NCBI GenBank assembly: GCA_033032175.1
Contig: CM065316.1
Span: 4,806,115 to 4,870,114 of the forward strand
Length of the DNA: 64,000 bases
Direction of reading: 5' to 3'
From: Saturnia japonica
Lineage: Eukaryota; Arthropoda; Insecta; Lepidoptera; Saturniidae
Positions 22,293 to 33,565 of this stretch are shown piece by piece (position 1 is the stretch's first letter; every line of letters begins with the position of its first letter). The notes below the pieces were generated by a model that searched no databases, was not told the origin of the DNA, and was given only the letters and a program-made list of their open reading frames with translations. The position numbers were made by a program, and so were the translations under genes.

Positions 22293-22770
22293 ACGGGTAC
22301 GGGTACGTGTACGGGCATATTGCGGTATGGCGGTGCATCGTAAACAGGAGTTGCAGTGACCAATATGAGTGTTTTGATTAAAATACCGGAATCAGAAGTT
22401 AAACCGGGCCATCCTAGTTCCATTTTGAAAATTCGTGAAATCATTATATAACGCTCACAAACATATAAAAAAACTTTGGAACATATCATTCAAATATTTA
22501 CATTTGGGCTGTTAAATTAATTTTATCGCAAATGGCGATCCAATAGAGTTTTTCCGATTAATCAAGTACCTCATTGTATAAGTTATCAGTTACTTACACT
22601 TACAGAGCTGAAGTCCAATGAAGAGAAACTTGCAGATCTGAAATTCACTCGAATGATGTCTCTCATTTATTTCCTTTACATATGCACACATTATATTACA
22701 AAACAAAATACTCTATTATGTAAATTGGTTTGTTTGAAATTATTTATTATAGAAGTAAAAACAATTGACA
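22293..22770. other. short GGGTAC repeats; otherwise nothing seen
   Basis: At 22287-22315 there are four imperfect GGGTAC/ACGGGTACGTG units. A following block (CAGGAGTTGCAGTGACCAAT, 22347) recurs as CAGGAGTTGCAGCGACCAAG at 31855, also just beyond an M1 copy, so the M1 flank carries an associated shared segment. No gene. Confidence 0.4.
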
Positions 22771-22990
22771 GGCCTCGTGGCGCAGTGGTAGTAAACCCTA
22801 CTATTGAGCCGAGAGGCCGCTGGTTCGATCCCGCCCATGACTGACTTTTGTGTGATGAGCATAATTGTCAGTTGTGTATCTGGGTGTTAAATATTTATAT
22901 ATATATGTATATCAGCTGTTTAGTTACCATAATACAAGCTTTGCTTAGTTTGCAACTAAATGGCTGTGTGTGAAATTGTGTCCTATTTAT
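22771..22990 (+). repeat. S2 tRNA-derived SINE
   Basis: The head GGCCTCGTGGCGCAGTGGTA contains an A-box-like TGGCGCAGTGG, and CTGGTTCGATCCC follows at the spacing of a tRNA B box. The body (GACTGACTTTTGTGTGATGA, TATATATATATGTATATCAG, CTGTTTAGTTACCAT, ACAAGCTTTG) is shared in order with the copy at 63537-63715. The 63-codon frame over the head is a shadow. Confidence 0.8.
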
Positions 22991-23689
22991 TAATTAAATT
23001 ATTTCAGTAAAAAAATTACTAGTAACCGTAGAATTCAATTTTATATGTTAATAGTTCAAACGCAGCGTCCATTACGCGATACGCCCAGTTATAATTGGAG
23101 TTTCGATTAATGAAGGTGTTGACATGATGATGTGTGAAGCGTCCTTTGAATTATAACGAACATTTCGAAATTGGAATCTATTCAATTTTTTTTTTTTTTA
23201 TAGGTTTTTGTACATTTTTTTTTAAACGTTTACATGGATTTGATTACATTTAAAAAATATAAATTATGTCGATAGGTTGTTATCCCCAATAAACATATTT
23301 TATAGAAACTAGATCTTTGAAGTATATAGAAATGATAAAAGCTTACATAACATTGATTACCTAATGTAAATAAAAATTTTCAACATGGTAAACGTAAAGT
23401 TTTTTTTCGTTCCATTACACTTACTATCAGACCAATCATAGTTTGAACCGGTGTGTCTAGAAGCATGAAATTTTGCACAAGAGTTCCTTAAATAACGCAG
23501 ATGACCTTTAAAAAAGGATCTTTTAAAATTAATTACCTAAGTGGGTTTATAGTAGCAGTGTATAGTATGCAGAGTATAGTAGTAGTAGGCATTAAAATTC
23601 CTAAATAGTTGCCAATAGGAACCCGGCGAACGGCTATTACAAAATAAAATATTTTAAAACTGCCTTTTATAGCAAATTTTGCTAAAAAT
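22991..23689. other. no gene seen
   Basis: AT-rich with homopolymer T-runs near 23185 and 23215. A small imperfect tandem of GTATAGTA/AGAGTATAGTAGTAG lies at 23558-23590. Confidence 0.4.
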
Positions 23690-23773
23690 GTGCGCGTAGT
23701 CTAGTGGTCGTAAGAGTCAGTGCTTTGGCTGAAGACCTGGGTTCGAATCCTTGCCTCGAACGCTTTTTTTTTT
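23690..23773 (+). repeat. tRNA-like sequence with pol III signals
   Basis: Contains an A-box-like TAGTCTAGTGG (23697-23707), a B box GGTTCGAATCC (23740-23750) and a 10-T terminator (23764-23773). The anticodon-arm region can pair four bases (TCAG/CTGA), but the loop is eight long and the acceptor ends do not pair over seven bases, so it is not a normal tRNA gene. Likely a SINE head or tRNA pseudogene. It has the three signals needed for RNA polymerase III transcription. Confidence 0.5.
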
Positions 23774-24274
23774 AATCTTTGCTTCGGGCTTCATTTAGTA
23801 ATAAGGTAACTTAATTCGAAAATTTATAACATAGAAGTCTTAGTATTAATATTTTTTTTATTTTATTTTTTAATTTGCTGGACATAGAATAACTTTTTTG
23901 TTTATAAATCAATTTGGATTATTCTTTTTTTTTGTTGGATAGCGGATATCTCAAGGGCGGTGCCATTTTAATTTCATTGGCATTGAATTTTCAACTTCGA
24001 AGATACACGAGAACTCTTCAAAACCATAGAGTTTATGTATAGTCTATGTATCGTGGCTATACAGTGTGTAATGTATAGTCTACGCGATGACTGTTATTAT
24101 TATTCATGTAAATAGCTGTTTCTTTGTATATTATTATTATATATTTTTATAAATCATTGTAAATAAAGGTGTTAAGATAATTTTGTAAAGTAGTTTTTTT
24201 AATCATAGAACTTGAAATTAATATTTTATAATAAGGAACTTCGTTCCTTTTTGGTGTCCCACGACACCACACGG
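23774..24274. repeat. M1 copy in otherwise featureless DNA
   Basis: 23870-24035 is a forward M1 copy (TTTGTTTATAAATCAATTTG, CATTTTAATTTCATTGGCAT, then CAACTTCGAAGATACACGAG). Just after it, TGTATAGTCTA-like motifs occur twice (24034, 24074). The rest is AT-rich without features. Confidence 0.55.
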
Positions 24275-24485
24275 TTTTTTTTATAGTAGCATTATTACTA
24301 AGTGATAGCACTGTATGCACTTAATGGTAAACAAGTACAATGCAAGAATAACGATGACCACAGAGAGATTAGTAATCCGTTGACGGTCGTCGCTGCTATG
24401 CCGGCCTGCAAGTCTCTAAGCAGCTGGAAACACACTGGCTGTTCTCGAAACGCAACAAAAGAGATTCACCACGATGGCTAAAGGT
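24275..24485 (+). repeat. interspersed repeat shared with 45810
   Basis: AAGTGATAGCACTGTATGCA, then TGGTAAACAAGTACAATGCA and AGAGATTAGTAATCCG recur in order at 45818-45895 (AAAGTGATAGAACTGTGGTT, AAGCAAAGTACAATCC, GAAAGATTAACAATTC). Two copies only; the class is unknown. Confidence 0.5.
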
Positions 24486-25295
24486 TTATCATAATGTTTA
24501 TAATCTAGCTATTAATAAGTTATATTAAATTTTATAATTAAAAAAAAAAAACAAGTAGGTACCTAATGCCTTTTTAAGTTAAATAATGGTTACTGATGGT
24601 TTATCAATGTAAAGAGAATGTTAAAAATGTAACATATTAAGTAATTTCAAATAGTTCTAAGCCTGTTTCTAAATTTGATCTATATTACAATAATAGAACA
24701 CGCTGTACATATTACTTTGTACTGATTGGCACTTCCAAAGAAATTCAAACGCTCACTTTCTGCAAATTCATTCATTCAATATTCAAATTAAGAATGACCT
24801 CTAAGTGTTAGCGTTACTATGAAAACTCGATCGAGTTACATATATAACACGATATACGTATCAATTCTATTTTTATTTAAATACATTATAGATTTATTTC
24901 TTGACCACATCTCTGGTGTTAAGCGATGACATCGTTTAAGACGGTAACATTATAAGTCTAGATGGGTTGGCTACTTCGTCTGCCCTCTAAACCTAATCCA
25001 GAAACTCCATAAATACGAAATTAGAAACATAAAACCCCTGGAGTTATTGGTGTAACATGCGCGAGTTTTTTTTTGTGTTACTTCTAAAACTTCTCAGTGA
25101 GAACTCTTTTCAGCATAAACTGTGTTTTCATTTCCTTTTATACAAAATGTAACCAAGTCCAGTGTAAAAACAGTAAAAAGTACTGGTAACCCCACTTATG
25201 TGAAAACCCCATAAATCTCCTATGCATTTTGCATTCTAAATTTTCCCACTGGTCTTATAAACCTTCTGAATTTAGGGGACAACAATGACTGGCTT
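24486..25295. other. no gene seen
   Basis: AT-rich with no motif-bearing frame and no recognised repeat. Confidence 0.4.
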
Positions 25296-25566
25296 TCAAC
25301 TGAACACACCTATAGGTTCTCGGCGACAAATTTCAACTTGAGAGTGGGAGCTAGGCCATGCTGATATTAGAAAATGCCTTACCACCATTCTATGGTTGTA
25401 TCGAGATATTTCCTTCACGGAAACTCAGGCTAATTTTTGGATCTCTATATTGGATTCGAATACATGTTGATTGATATGGTTTCCTACCAAGCACACTTGA
25501 CACTGGCGAAATTATACATTTAAGGCAGAAGCCATAATAAAAAAAATCACTGAGCCATCATCGCTT
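25296..25566 (-). repeat. S1 SINE, reverse copy
   Basis: In reverse, the head is at 25549-25566 (CACTGAGCCATCATCGCT, complement of the GATGGCTCAG head), and the body includes TTTCAACTTGAGAGTGGGAG and TACCACCATTCTATGGTTGT. It is diverged from the 3975 copy, with the B-box region degraded near 25455. Confidence 0.7.
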
Positions 25567-26149
25567 GTCGGATTGGAAATATGAAAACACTACCTTGCTT
25601 CACTCTAACACAATCTGCGTTTAGAAGAATAGAATATAGAATAAGGTTCTGCTTTTTATTATAACTATTTTAAGGTCATGATTACGGTCATTGCTTTCTA
25701 GTTAGCATAGTAATAATGATAAAATTCTTAATCATAATGACGTTAACGATTATAATATATTTTGAACATTACATGATCTTCCTGTTTAACATCGATACGT
25801 CCTTTTCATTCAATTTAAAAATAGAACACAAATCGAATTTAGAAACGCATTTGAAAATAGTACCAGCATACTCGCCAGCAATAGGTCACGGGCGTGGCAA
25901 ACCTTCATTCGAATAAGAGATATGGATTGCGTTCATAATTTAAAACGTGTTCGAAAATTGAAACAGCAGGTATCGGTGTACGTAATGGCAAAGCTACCCG
26001 AACGCCATCTCTAATGCCATCTATTGTTCGAACTATATTTTAAATTAAATTAGACGTGTCAGTTGCAGAAATAACATTATGCTAAATTGATTTTAGATTT
26101 GACAAGACCGCCGTAATAACACGAAATGACGTCATTGTGATTTTTTTTC
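25567..26149. other. no gene seen
   Basis: AT-rich. The 66-codon frame 25716-25916 has no motif. Confidence 0.4.
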
Positions 26150-26425
26150 AGTTTTATATACTTCTTTTGGCACATTTATTAGAGGGTAAAATTAAGAGCT
26201 GCGCATGCGTTATGTGACGGAATTGGGTGGTACTTGATGAAGTTAGCCATCAATGATATTTCTTTTTACCGAGTTGTTTTTATTGTGTAAATATAATTTA
26301 TATTGGTAGCATAAATAGATATTATTTAAATCAAAAACTAAAAAATAAAAGTCAGTAAAATGAATTTACATTTTTATCATCGATGGCTAACTTCATGTTG
26401 TTAGGCACGTGCGATAAAATTTTTG
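26150..26425. repeat. M3 fold-back repeat, both arms
   Basis: The left arm (26185-26260) reads AAGAGCTGCGCATGCGTTAT, then TGATGAAGTTAGCCATCAAT. The right arm (26341-26425) reads the reverse: AAAGTCAGTAAAATGAATTT, ATCATCGATGGCTAACTTCA and GGCACGTGCG. They are separated by an AT-rich centre. A transcript could fold into a long imperfect hairpin. No coding capacity. Confidence 0.6.
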
Positions 26426-27084
26426 GAATTATTTTTGTTTTGTCACTCCAAAACAGTATAAGTTTTTACGTGCATACAAAAGTATACAAATATTTTGTAT
26501 ATAGTTTTTTGTATAAGGACTTGCCAGAGAAACCATCATAACTATTGTACTTTTGAAGCAATTGTCTATGACTCTAATAACAAATAATGTTTAAAAAAAA
26601 TTGTTGGCAGTCACTGAGAACAGTCACGTGATTCGCCGAGACGGGGTCGTTACCGCAGACATTCGATATTCGAATGTTAATTTGAAATGCAAGGGTGTGA
26701 CCGCGCGTGGAATACAATCGAACGTTCGTAATAAGCAGTGCGATATATAAAACTAAAGATGAACATTCACAGCGGAGCTTGTTCGACTGATTTGGAACAA
26801 AGGGTTTTAAAAACCGCTGAAAATGTTACTAATTACAGTTTTAGTGCAATTTTATTTATATATACATACACAATAATAGCCTTATTAGCACATAACGTAC
26901 CTACGAAGCACCTCCTATTTACTCATTATGTTGCGTATTCGCAAAACCGGCTGAAGGTGAATAATATATAGAGCAAATAAACTTTTTTAGAATTAATTAA
27001 TAAAGTCTTTCCTCTTGAATATAAATTGATATGCAGTCTTTCATTACACTTTGAAGAAATTGTAGGGTTTTTATACACCTAAGC
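26426..27084. other. no gene seen
   Basis: AT-rich, with a CpG-containing patch at 26630-26725. The 77-codon frame at 26738-26971 has one hydrophobic stretch but no supporting context. Confidence 0.4.
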
Positions 27085-27365
27085 TAGCAAACAAGCGTAC
27101 GGCCTGTCTGATGGTAAGCGATTACCGTAGCCTATAGACGGTTGTAAATCCAAAAGTATCACTGACTTTGAACCTCGCTTCTCCACATAGCTCTGGAAAC
27201 CTATATTCACCAAAAGCACACTATACAAGGTAATTTAGCTACAATCTTCTGTATGGTGGAGGCATTTGACTAGTCAGGCTGCACCAATTAGAGATAAACT
27301 AAAGATATTTCTCTGTGAACTACCATTCTAATCAACATATTTACACGACATATTGGACGCTAGTA
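27085..27365 (+). repeat. CTGATGGTAAGCG-type interspersed repeat
   Basis: Landmarks in order are GCCTGTCTGATGGTAAGCGA, TTACCGTAGCCTATAGAC, AAGTATCACTGACTTTGAAC, and CTACAATCTTCTGTATGGTG. The same order occurs at 57965-58145 and in reverse at 38128-38395, with an end fragment at 39795. I recognise the opening as a very common lepidopteran repeat. Non-coding, class uncertain. Confidence 0.65.
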
Positions 27366-29319
27366 AGAAGACATGCTCGATGCTTAATGTCCAACTTTAT
27401 TAAAACCTTTTCATAGACGTATGTTATGAAACGATGACTCTAATTGGTCGGTATACAAACTACCATTTATACTGATTACCAGTTACTTACGAGCTTGCAT
27501 GCAAATTAGAGGGTTAATATTTTATACTAAAAGTCATTTGAACAAATAAAAAAATATTTGCGGAAAATTCTACCGTAGTATTTGTTATAATTGTTTTGAC
27601 AAGAATTAATTACTATATATCATAGATATATTTATTACCTTTAAAATTTTGTAATATAAAATTGGTTATATTGGGCTTACCATCAGGACACTACCGTCAA
27701 ATTGCCGAGATGATAAAAAATGCTTTAAAAAAATCCTAGAATGCAGATTTTCTTATATTTAAAATTGATAACATGTCTCTTTACAACATAATTCTTTATC
27801 ACTCATAGTTTCAGAGTTACTCATTCTTAATATTACTAACACCCTGTATATCACATTAGATGATTAATAAATCGTCTCCGAAAGATATACAGAATATTAA
27901 AAATATATATAAAATAGCTATCTAGTAAATATATTGAAAAACATGCAAGGAGCGTACATCATAATTGTGAGCAATTATACGATGATTCATTAAGCAGTGC
28001 GCACATGAGGGGCTTTCAGCGATACATTATGAAAAGGTTCTTCGCGTGCGGCGCGGTACTGCGCTATGTGACGTACTCTACAACATACTCGATTAGTGTG
28101 GACATGACTCCAGTAATAAAATTACTGTAAGTTTTTTTTAAATCACTTGCCTAGTATTTTGACTTTTTTAATTTGTATTTTCTTAATGCCATCGTGCACA
28201 ACCAACATTTACAGTTCAATTCTAATTGTATCTTAAATCTACATATAATAGGCGTTACCTAATTTGGGACTGATAACACAATTAAAAACTGTTTTAAAGA
28301 AATAACGCTCTAAAGGCTAGACAGGTCCTCAACTGATCAATCAATGATAGTAATAAATATCGGTATCAGAACCATTATTATCATTAGATCATTTTTCCTT
28401 ATCAGCACATGCACTGCAATTGTTTTACTGAGACCGCTGACAATAGAACTATTAATAATGAAAAAAGAAGATAACCGGTGGAGTGAAGATAGAAAATACA
28501 AAGAAAAGGTAAGAGGTATTTCACACTAATCATGCAACTTAATATGAGTGAGTTGTAACATGTTATACTTCTAGCTAATTGCTACTCTCGATAGAATACT
28601 TAATTTTATACTAATTTTACTACTTCTGGTTTGGTAATAATATTATGAGAAAATTGTCGTGTCCATTTATTCTTACGTACAGGTATGACGGATGGCCGTG
28701 GGCTGGTAATTCATTTTAGTTTCATTTAAGACATTCATAATCCATTCCAGCTTTCATGCAACTATATTCATGTTTTATGATTTTCAGCCACAACAACTCT
28801 ACGGTTTTAGTCACTTTTCGAAAAGTATATACAGTAGTATTTATACAGTATGTATTTATTTATGGGACATTTGAATATACTTATTACCTACTTTAGTGTT
28901 GTAATGAGTATGAATTTCAACTTATAATATGGCAAGTTTTCATTGTTAATAAACATTTATGTTAATTTCTCCTACTTTATAGTCATTTCAATTATAATTT
29001 AGTGACAATTTTATTAAGACTTGTCAAATTATTAAACCACTGTCAAAGAAAGTAAGAAATTGTTTTGTAAATGATGTGAATATCCTACAGTTATATTCAA
29101 AAGAACAGCTATGGAAATTGGCACCCGTTAGATCTTCTCTCTCTTTTATCGGTGACAACGTATTATACCCCGAACGTCGTATCTACTGAACTTGACCCCC
29201 TTTTCCCATTTATGTTTTATTGGGTACAATAATTTACAAGGGCTGCCTTCCCCGTGTTAAGGGTATTTGACCACTTTCCACCACCACGCCGCCAACTTAC
29301 CCATGTAAGTAAGGTAAAA
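27366..29319. other. 2-kb stretch with no recognised feature
   Basis: AT-rich throughout. A GC-richer patch at 28005-28110 (GCGTGCGGCGCGGTACTGCG) ends near ACTGTAAGT (28124), which could be a splice donor, but no frame supports an exon. A C-rich stretch with an A16 run lies at 29180-29331. Confidence 0.4.
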
Positions 29320-29800
29320 AAAAAAAAAAAAACTTAACTTACATTAAGCTCATTGATAATGTACAGAGAAGGGCTACTAAGATGGTGTATGCAATGCGTA
29401 ACTTACCCTATGAACAGCGCCTCATAAACCTTGGCCTTACCACACTAGAACAGCGTAGACAAAGAGGCAGGTTAATCGAAACTTATAAAATCCTCACTAA
29501 TTATTACGATGTGCCCAGCCTTAAAGATATGTTTAAGTCAAATGAAAATAAACACCTACGAGATCATCCCTTGAAACTTTGGGAATTCCCAGCAAAAAGA
29601 AACCCAATGAAGCATTTCTTGACTAACAGAGTGGTCACAGCATGGAACAAACTTCCAGATAAAGTTGTGATGGCTCCTACCATAACTTCCTTTAAGAGCA
29701 GATTGGACAAGGAAGATATCTCCAAGCTATTTAATACGCACGCATCAGCTAATTAGCTGCTAGTGTGTCTTACCAAATAATAATAATAATGTATCCTATC
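29320..29800 (+). mobile_element. CR1-like LINE, 5'-truncated 3' end
   Basis: Comprises ORF2 C-terminal coding sequence (29343-29756) and a 3' end with five TAA units at about 29776-29791. A run of A (about 29316-29331) lies just before the coding relic and may be the tail of another insertion or the flank. Confidence 0.65.
29343..29756 (+). pseudogene. CR1-like ORF2 C-terminal region, open 137 codons
   Basis: The frame from 29343 reads IKLIDNVQRRATKMVYAM, then LPYEQRLINLGLTTLEQRRQ, a DMFKSN segment, HPLKLWEFPAKRNPM, and FLTNRVVTAWNKLPDKVV to a TAG at 29754-29756. The Q-R-R-A-T-K, Y-x-x-R-L-x-x-L-G-L-T-T-L-x-x-R-R and W-N-x-L-P blocks are the standard region after the reverse transcriptase in CR1/L2/Rex1-type elements. 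No stop or frameshift occurs, so the copy is young or selected, but the catalytic domains are absent, so it cannot act as a reverse transcriptase. The window shows no promoter for it. Confidence 0.75.
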
Positions 29801-30300
29801 GCTGTTCTCTCTTTCCGTAAATACCTATACCTTGTCAGATTCCTTGATGTTCAGTGTATCTGCTCCACTCTTAAAGATATACTTTTTAACTTTATTTTTT
29901 TTTACTTTTTACTATAAAATTTCCTTAATAGAAATGCTTTTTATGCAATAATAATTTTCCAAAGCCGATTGGTAGTTCCAGAGTTTAGCGAGTTCAAACA
30001 AACAAACGTCTTGGAGCTTTATGTATTTTAAAAATACTAGCTGCCCCGTGTATGTATTTCACACGCTATAGAATGTAAGAAATCTAGCAGCTGACATGTT
30101 AGTTAAATAGATAGTTAATAGATGGCGTCTTGAATATATGAAAATTTCATTAGCATCAGCAGATAATATTCCTAGCGAAAAAACAAAATTTGAACGAAAA
30201 GGTTAATTGTGATAAATAATTAACGGAGATATTGCGTATCCAGGAAAATTATATTTGAGAAAAGTTCTCAATTATTATTCAATAATAATTATATAATAAT
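29801..30300. other. no gene; ACTAGCTG start fragment
   Basis: AT-rich. ACTAGCTGCCCCGTGTATGT at 30038 resembles the start of the ACTAGCTG family but does not continue into the rest of it. Confidence 0.4.
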
Positions 30301-30795
30301 ACTAGCTGTGCTTGCGGCTTCGCTCATGTGTACTACAGAATGCCCGTGCGAATCTTGTTTTCCCCGCTCCTGGCTATTTTAAAGATAAAAATTGCTTATT
30401 ATAGGTGTCGCCGACTTTTTGTTGGTTTTCTAATATATAAAATTATTTAGTACATTAATTTGCTACATATCTTATGGTTTACTCAGCGTAAGCCATTTAA
30501 GCACTCGAATTGATTCACCATGTCCAGTTCTTTTTTATTTGTGCGGAACCCTAATTATTTTTCTAAAACAAAAGGAACCTAAGTAACTCCCTATAAAATC
30601 AGCTATCTATCACTGAAAGTCTCGTCAAAATCGGTCCAACCGTTTCGGAGATTAACCGGAACAGACAGACAAACATAAAAATTTAAAAATGGGTTTTCTT
30701 TTATCGGTATCGTATATACATTCATATGCATTTAGTAAAAAGCTGTTATTTTGACATTACAAACAGACACTTCAATTTTATTATTTCTATAGAAG
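30301..30795 (+). repeat. ACTAGCTG-family repeat, best uninterrupted copy
   Basis: Opens ACTAGCTGTGCTTGCGGCTT and proceeds through TTGTTTTCCCCGCTCCTGGC, GGTTTACTCAGCGTAAGCCA, AATTGATTCACCATGTCCAG, TGTGCGGAACCCTAATTATT, AAATCGGTCCAACCGTTTCG and GCTGTTATTTTGACATTACA, ending near TCTATAGAAGATAGATAA. It serves as the reference for the copies at 5866, 11968, 12816/14608, 17700 (reverse) and 63000. No frame is present. Confidence 0.75.
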
Positions 30796-31194
30796 ATAGA
30801 TAATATGATGGAAAATAGACACCTATGTGAATTGCTCCCTAGATATTACAGAAAAAAGATGTAACATCTGTCCAACCAAAGAAAATAAAAATCAGATATT
30901 TACGTCTGGTCTGGAGCGGAATGTTTTGTTTCGTGGATTTCCAAGTCGTTTCCTCGGCAGGATGTAACGGGACTTCCTTCTTACTCTGAAGATCCGCAAC
31001 GTTGTTGCGAAAATCTCTCTGAAAAGCTCGGGTTAAGCTTGCAAAGTTTTTGTTTGTCTATTATATTGTATATGTAGGTACTTTACTATATTCCTGGAAC
31101 TATATATCCGATAAAAAAAAACACGCATAAAAAGCTTTGTTCACGATGATGGCTAAAAGCTATTTTTATTTTTGTTAATTACCTTTTTTAACCA
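30796..31194. other. no gene seen
   Basis: Slightly GC-richer patch at 30900-31010, without a motif-bearing frame. Confidence 0.4.
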
Positions 31195-31780
31195 AATTCA
31201 AAAAAAGAAGGAGGTTCTAAATTTGAATGTTTTTTTTTTAATGTATGTTCAGGCATAAATTCTTTGTTTATGAACCGATATAAATGTTTTTTTTTTTAGT
31301 TTGAAAGGGGATACCTTAAGGGTGGACTCATTTTAATTTCATTGATGACTTCGAAAATATACCAGGAGACTCCTCAAAATAATTGAAGTTTGTTTTCTTT
31401 TTTGTTAAAAATTGTTAAATTATAACTATCGTGTACGAAGTCGCGGATCGTTGCTAGCCTATACAATTCTTTTACTATGCTATCAATTCAAGAATGACAA
31501 AATTAAATGTCGATTGAATTCAATGTCTAGAAAATCTCATCAAAATCGATTGTTCATGTATAAAAAAATCCATTTTTGATTATTTTTTTACGACTTCTCA
31601 AATTATTAACATTTATTATATCGTGAAATAACAATGACATAAGCTTTCTAATTAAAATATTTCATAAAAATCGATTAAACCTTTTTTGAGTTCGGCCTGG
31701 ATAAACAAACAGAGAATTTTTTTTAATGGCTGTTATTTTGACATTACAATCTGACACTTCAATTTTATTATTACATGATA
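31195..31780 (+). repeat. M1 copy followed by a LINE-type tail fragment
   Basis: 31195-31410 is a forward M1 copy (AAAGAAGGAGGTTCTAAATT, CTTTGTTTATGAACCGATAT, and a GTTAAAAATTGTTAAA end). 31530-31780 carries fragments of the ACTAGCTG-family 3' part (CATAAAAATCGATTAAACC, then GGCTGTTATTTTGACATTAC). Confidence 0.6.
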
Positions 31781-32773
31781 AAACATTAATTTTGGTACGC
31801 GTTTGTGTGTGTGTAGATGTGTGTGATTGTGTGAGTGTAGCGGTCCACAGCAATCAGGAGTTGCAGCGACCAAGGTAATATTTGGTTCATATGGTTTTTC
31901 TCGTTTATTGTGAAAACACTCTAGATTGGGGTTAAATCAGTCCGTCGCGGAATAATATTCTTTGGAGATTACCGGGAACAGATTGTATGTCCATTTATTA
32001 ATTCATTTTTATTAATACCTTCATAATGATATTTTTAAAATGGACGTATTTAAATTTACCTACTTTATTATATGACATACAAATTAATAAACTTTAGTCA
32101 TTTGAGATACATATAAAATATTAAGTAATTATTTTTCGCAGTTTTGAGTTATGAATTTTTAATGAGATTGCGAGAGAGATTAAGAGTCAGAAAGTCATTT
32201 CCCGGTAAAGGAGAGGAGTATGAAAAAAAAGGATTGCTTCAGTCGTAGCGTTTGTTAGCTTCGGGCCATAAAAACGTCTATCATACTTTTTTCATTTTAT
32301 TTGATTGTTCCTGAATTATCTCATATTTGTATCACCTACTAAACGAGCCAAAAGAAGTATAACGTCAAAAACCCTATTATTACACACTCTTATAACGTCA
32401 GTTTTAACTCTATGAGATCTATATCTTACCTAATAGGTTAGGTCTGACTAGGGTCAGCGAAGTCAGCCAGCTAAGACACATTTAAAGCTCTATCAGCATC
32501 CATAGAGATCATTTTAGTACAAAATTATCACTAAAATAAAAGACAGTAACAAAATTGTTACTAGAAGGAGTTGATTATTATTGTATAAAAAAATTGACTT
32601 ATAGCTAATAAAATTGGGAATTTTCTTTTCATTATAAAAGCACAGAGTTACATAGCAACATTTATTCCTAACAACATTTTTTTTATAGTCCTTTATTCTT
32701 TAGAAAATAATTCTCTATATCTTATAGTTTCAAGTTCTCTATATTAATCGTTTTCTCAATGTTATATTCCTAC
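31781..32773. other. GT-rich run, otherwise no feature
   Basis: GTGTGTGTGTAGATGTGTGT-like sequence at 31803-31840 and the CAGGAGTTGCAGCGACC block at 31855. The rest is AT-rich without frames or repeats I recognise. Confidence 0.4.
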
Positions 32774-32887
32774 GCGGCTGAGTGTGTCTTATGCGCTCGC
32801 TCCCAAGTCACGGTGTAGCTGTAAAAGCCGTTTGAGGCTCCAGGACCCTTATGGCTAACATTATAGTCAGATCTAAAAAAGTTCTGA
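32774..32887 (+). repeat. jockey-type LINE 3' end, old copy
   Basis: GCGGCTGAGTGTGTCTTATG, CGCTCGCTCCCAAGTC, GTAGCTGTAAAAGCCG and CTTATGGCTAACATTATAGT match in order the last 110 bp of the jockey copy at 52890-52983, with many substitutions, and end in AGATCTAAAAAAG. The A-tail has almost gone. It is clearly older than the 15.6-kb and 53-kb copies. Confidence 0.7.
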
Positions 32888-33320
32888 TTGCTGAATAACT
32901 CTCGCGAAAATATTATACAATACGCTGTTTTAATGGGTAAATCGTTCAGTCCGTACCTATCTTCTCGAGGGCAATCCAACGTTTCGGTTTCGGGTTGTGT
33001 GCCGCTTAACCAAATTTTTGTTTTTACGTTTTTCAGTGTACTGTGTACATTTTTGTTATTATTTTGGTGCGGGGCCTCGTTACGCGGTTCCGAGATCGTC
33101 TGTGCCGGTTCGAGCGTTGTTGAGTGTTATAGTAAATCGCATTATGTAGGTATGCTACGTTTTTTACCGATTTTTTGCTACAATTTTATTTCAGCTCGTT
33201 GATGTGGTTGTTTGATAATGTACATTAAGGTTTTCCATTCTTGTCAGCAAACCATACAGCATACAGCAAACATTACGTTTATACAAAATTACGAAACACA
33301 TAGGATAACATAACATACTA
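32888..33320 (+). other. unassigned 104-codon frame, CpG-containing
   Basis: The frame 32888-33202 follows directly on the jockey tail. The product has a hydrophobic segment at about residues 45-64 (IFVFTFFSVLCTFLLLFWCG) but no signal peptide at the start and no family match. The DNA at 32950-33125 is GC- and CpG-richer than its surroundings. It could be the 5' part of another mobile element or chance; I do not call it a gene. Confidence 0.15.
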
Positions 33321-33565
33321 ATACGCCTGTTTCCCCGAAGGGTTAGGCAGAGGTGTACTAATGTACACACAATTCACCGGGCATGTTTAGGTCCCATGTA
33401 ATAGGAGGCGAACCTATTACCATTAATCGGGCACAAAGCCAAACTCCGAGCTGCTGCTGAGAATTGCATAGAAAACCCTAATAACACTTAGTGCGTCCTG
33501 AGAATCGAACCTAGGACCTCGAGCATATCAGTCGCGCCTAGGAGCGCTAGGCTAATGAGGCAGTT
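33321..33565 (-). repeat. S3 tRNA-derived SINE, uninterrupted reverse copy
   Basis: On the minus strand it starts AACTGCCTCATTAGCCTAGC, has the B-box-like GGTTCGATTCT, then GAGTTTGGCTTTGTGCCCGA and a conserved 3' part ending CTAACCCTTCGGGGAAACAG. It is the template that shows the 15.4/16.6-kb copy is one SINE split by a LINE. Confidence 0.75.

Noticed and set aside
22100..22381. 93-codon frame, and similar frames at 10533-10775 and 45134-45328
   Set aside because: All lie over M1 repeat copies and share residues only because the DNA is repeated; frame and ends vary between copies.
22771..22850. tRNA gene with GGCGCAGTGG and GGTTCGATCCC
   Set aside because: The same unit with a common 3' body occurs at 63537, which defines a SINE.
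28005..28135. GC-richer patch followed by CTGTAAGT as an exon and splice donor
   Set aside because: No frame with coding character crosses it and no partner exon is visible; too weak to list as a gene.
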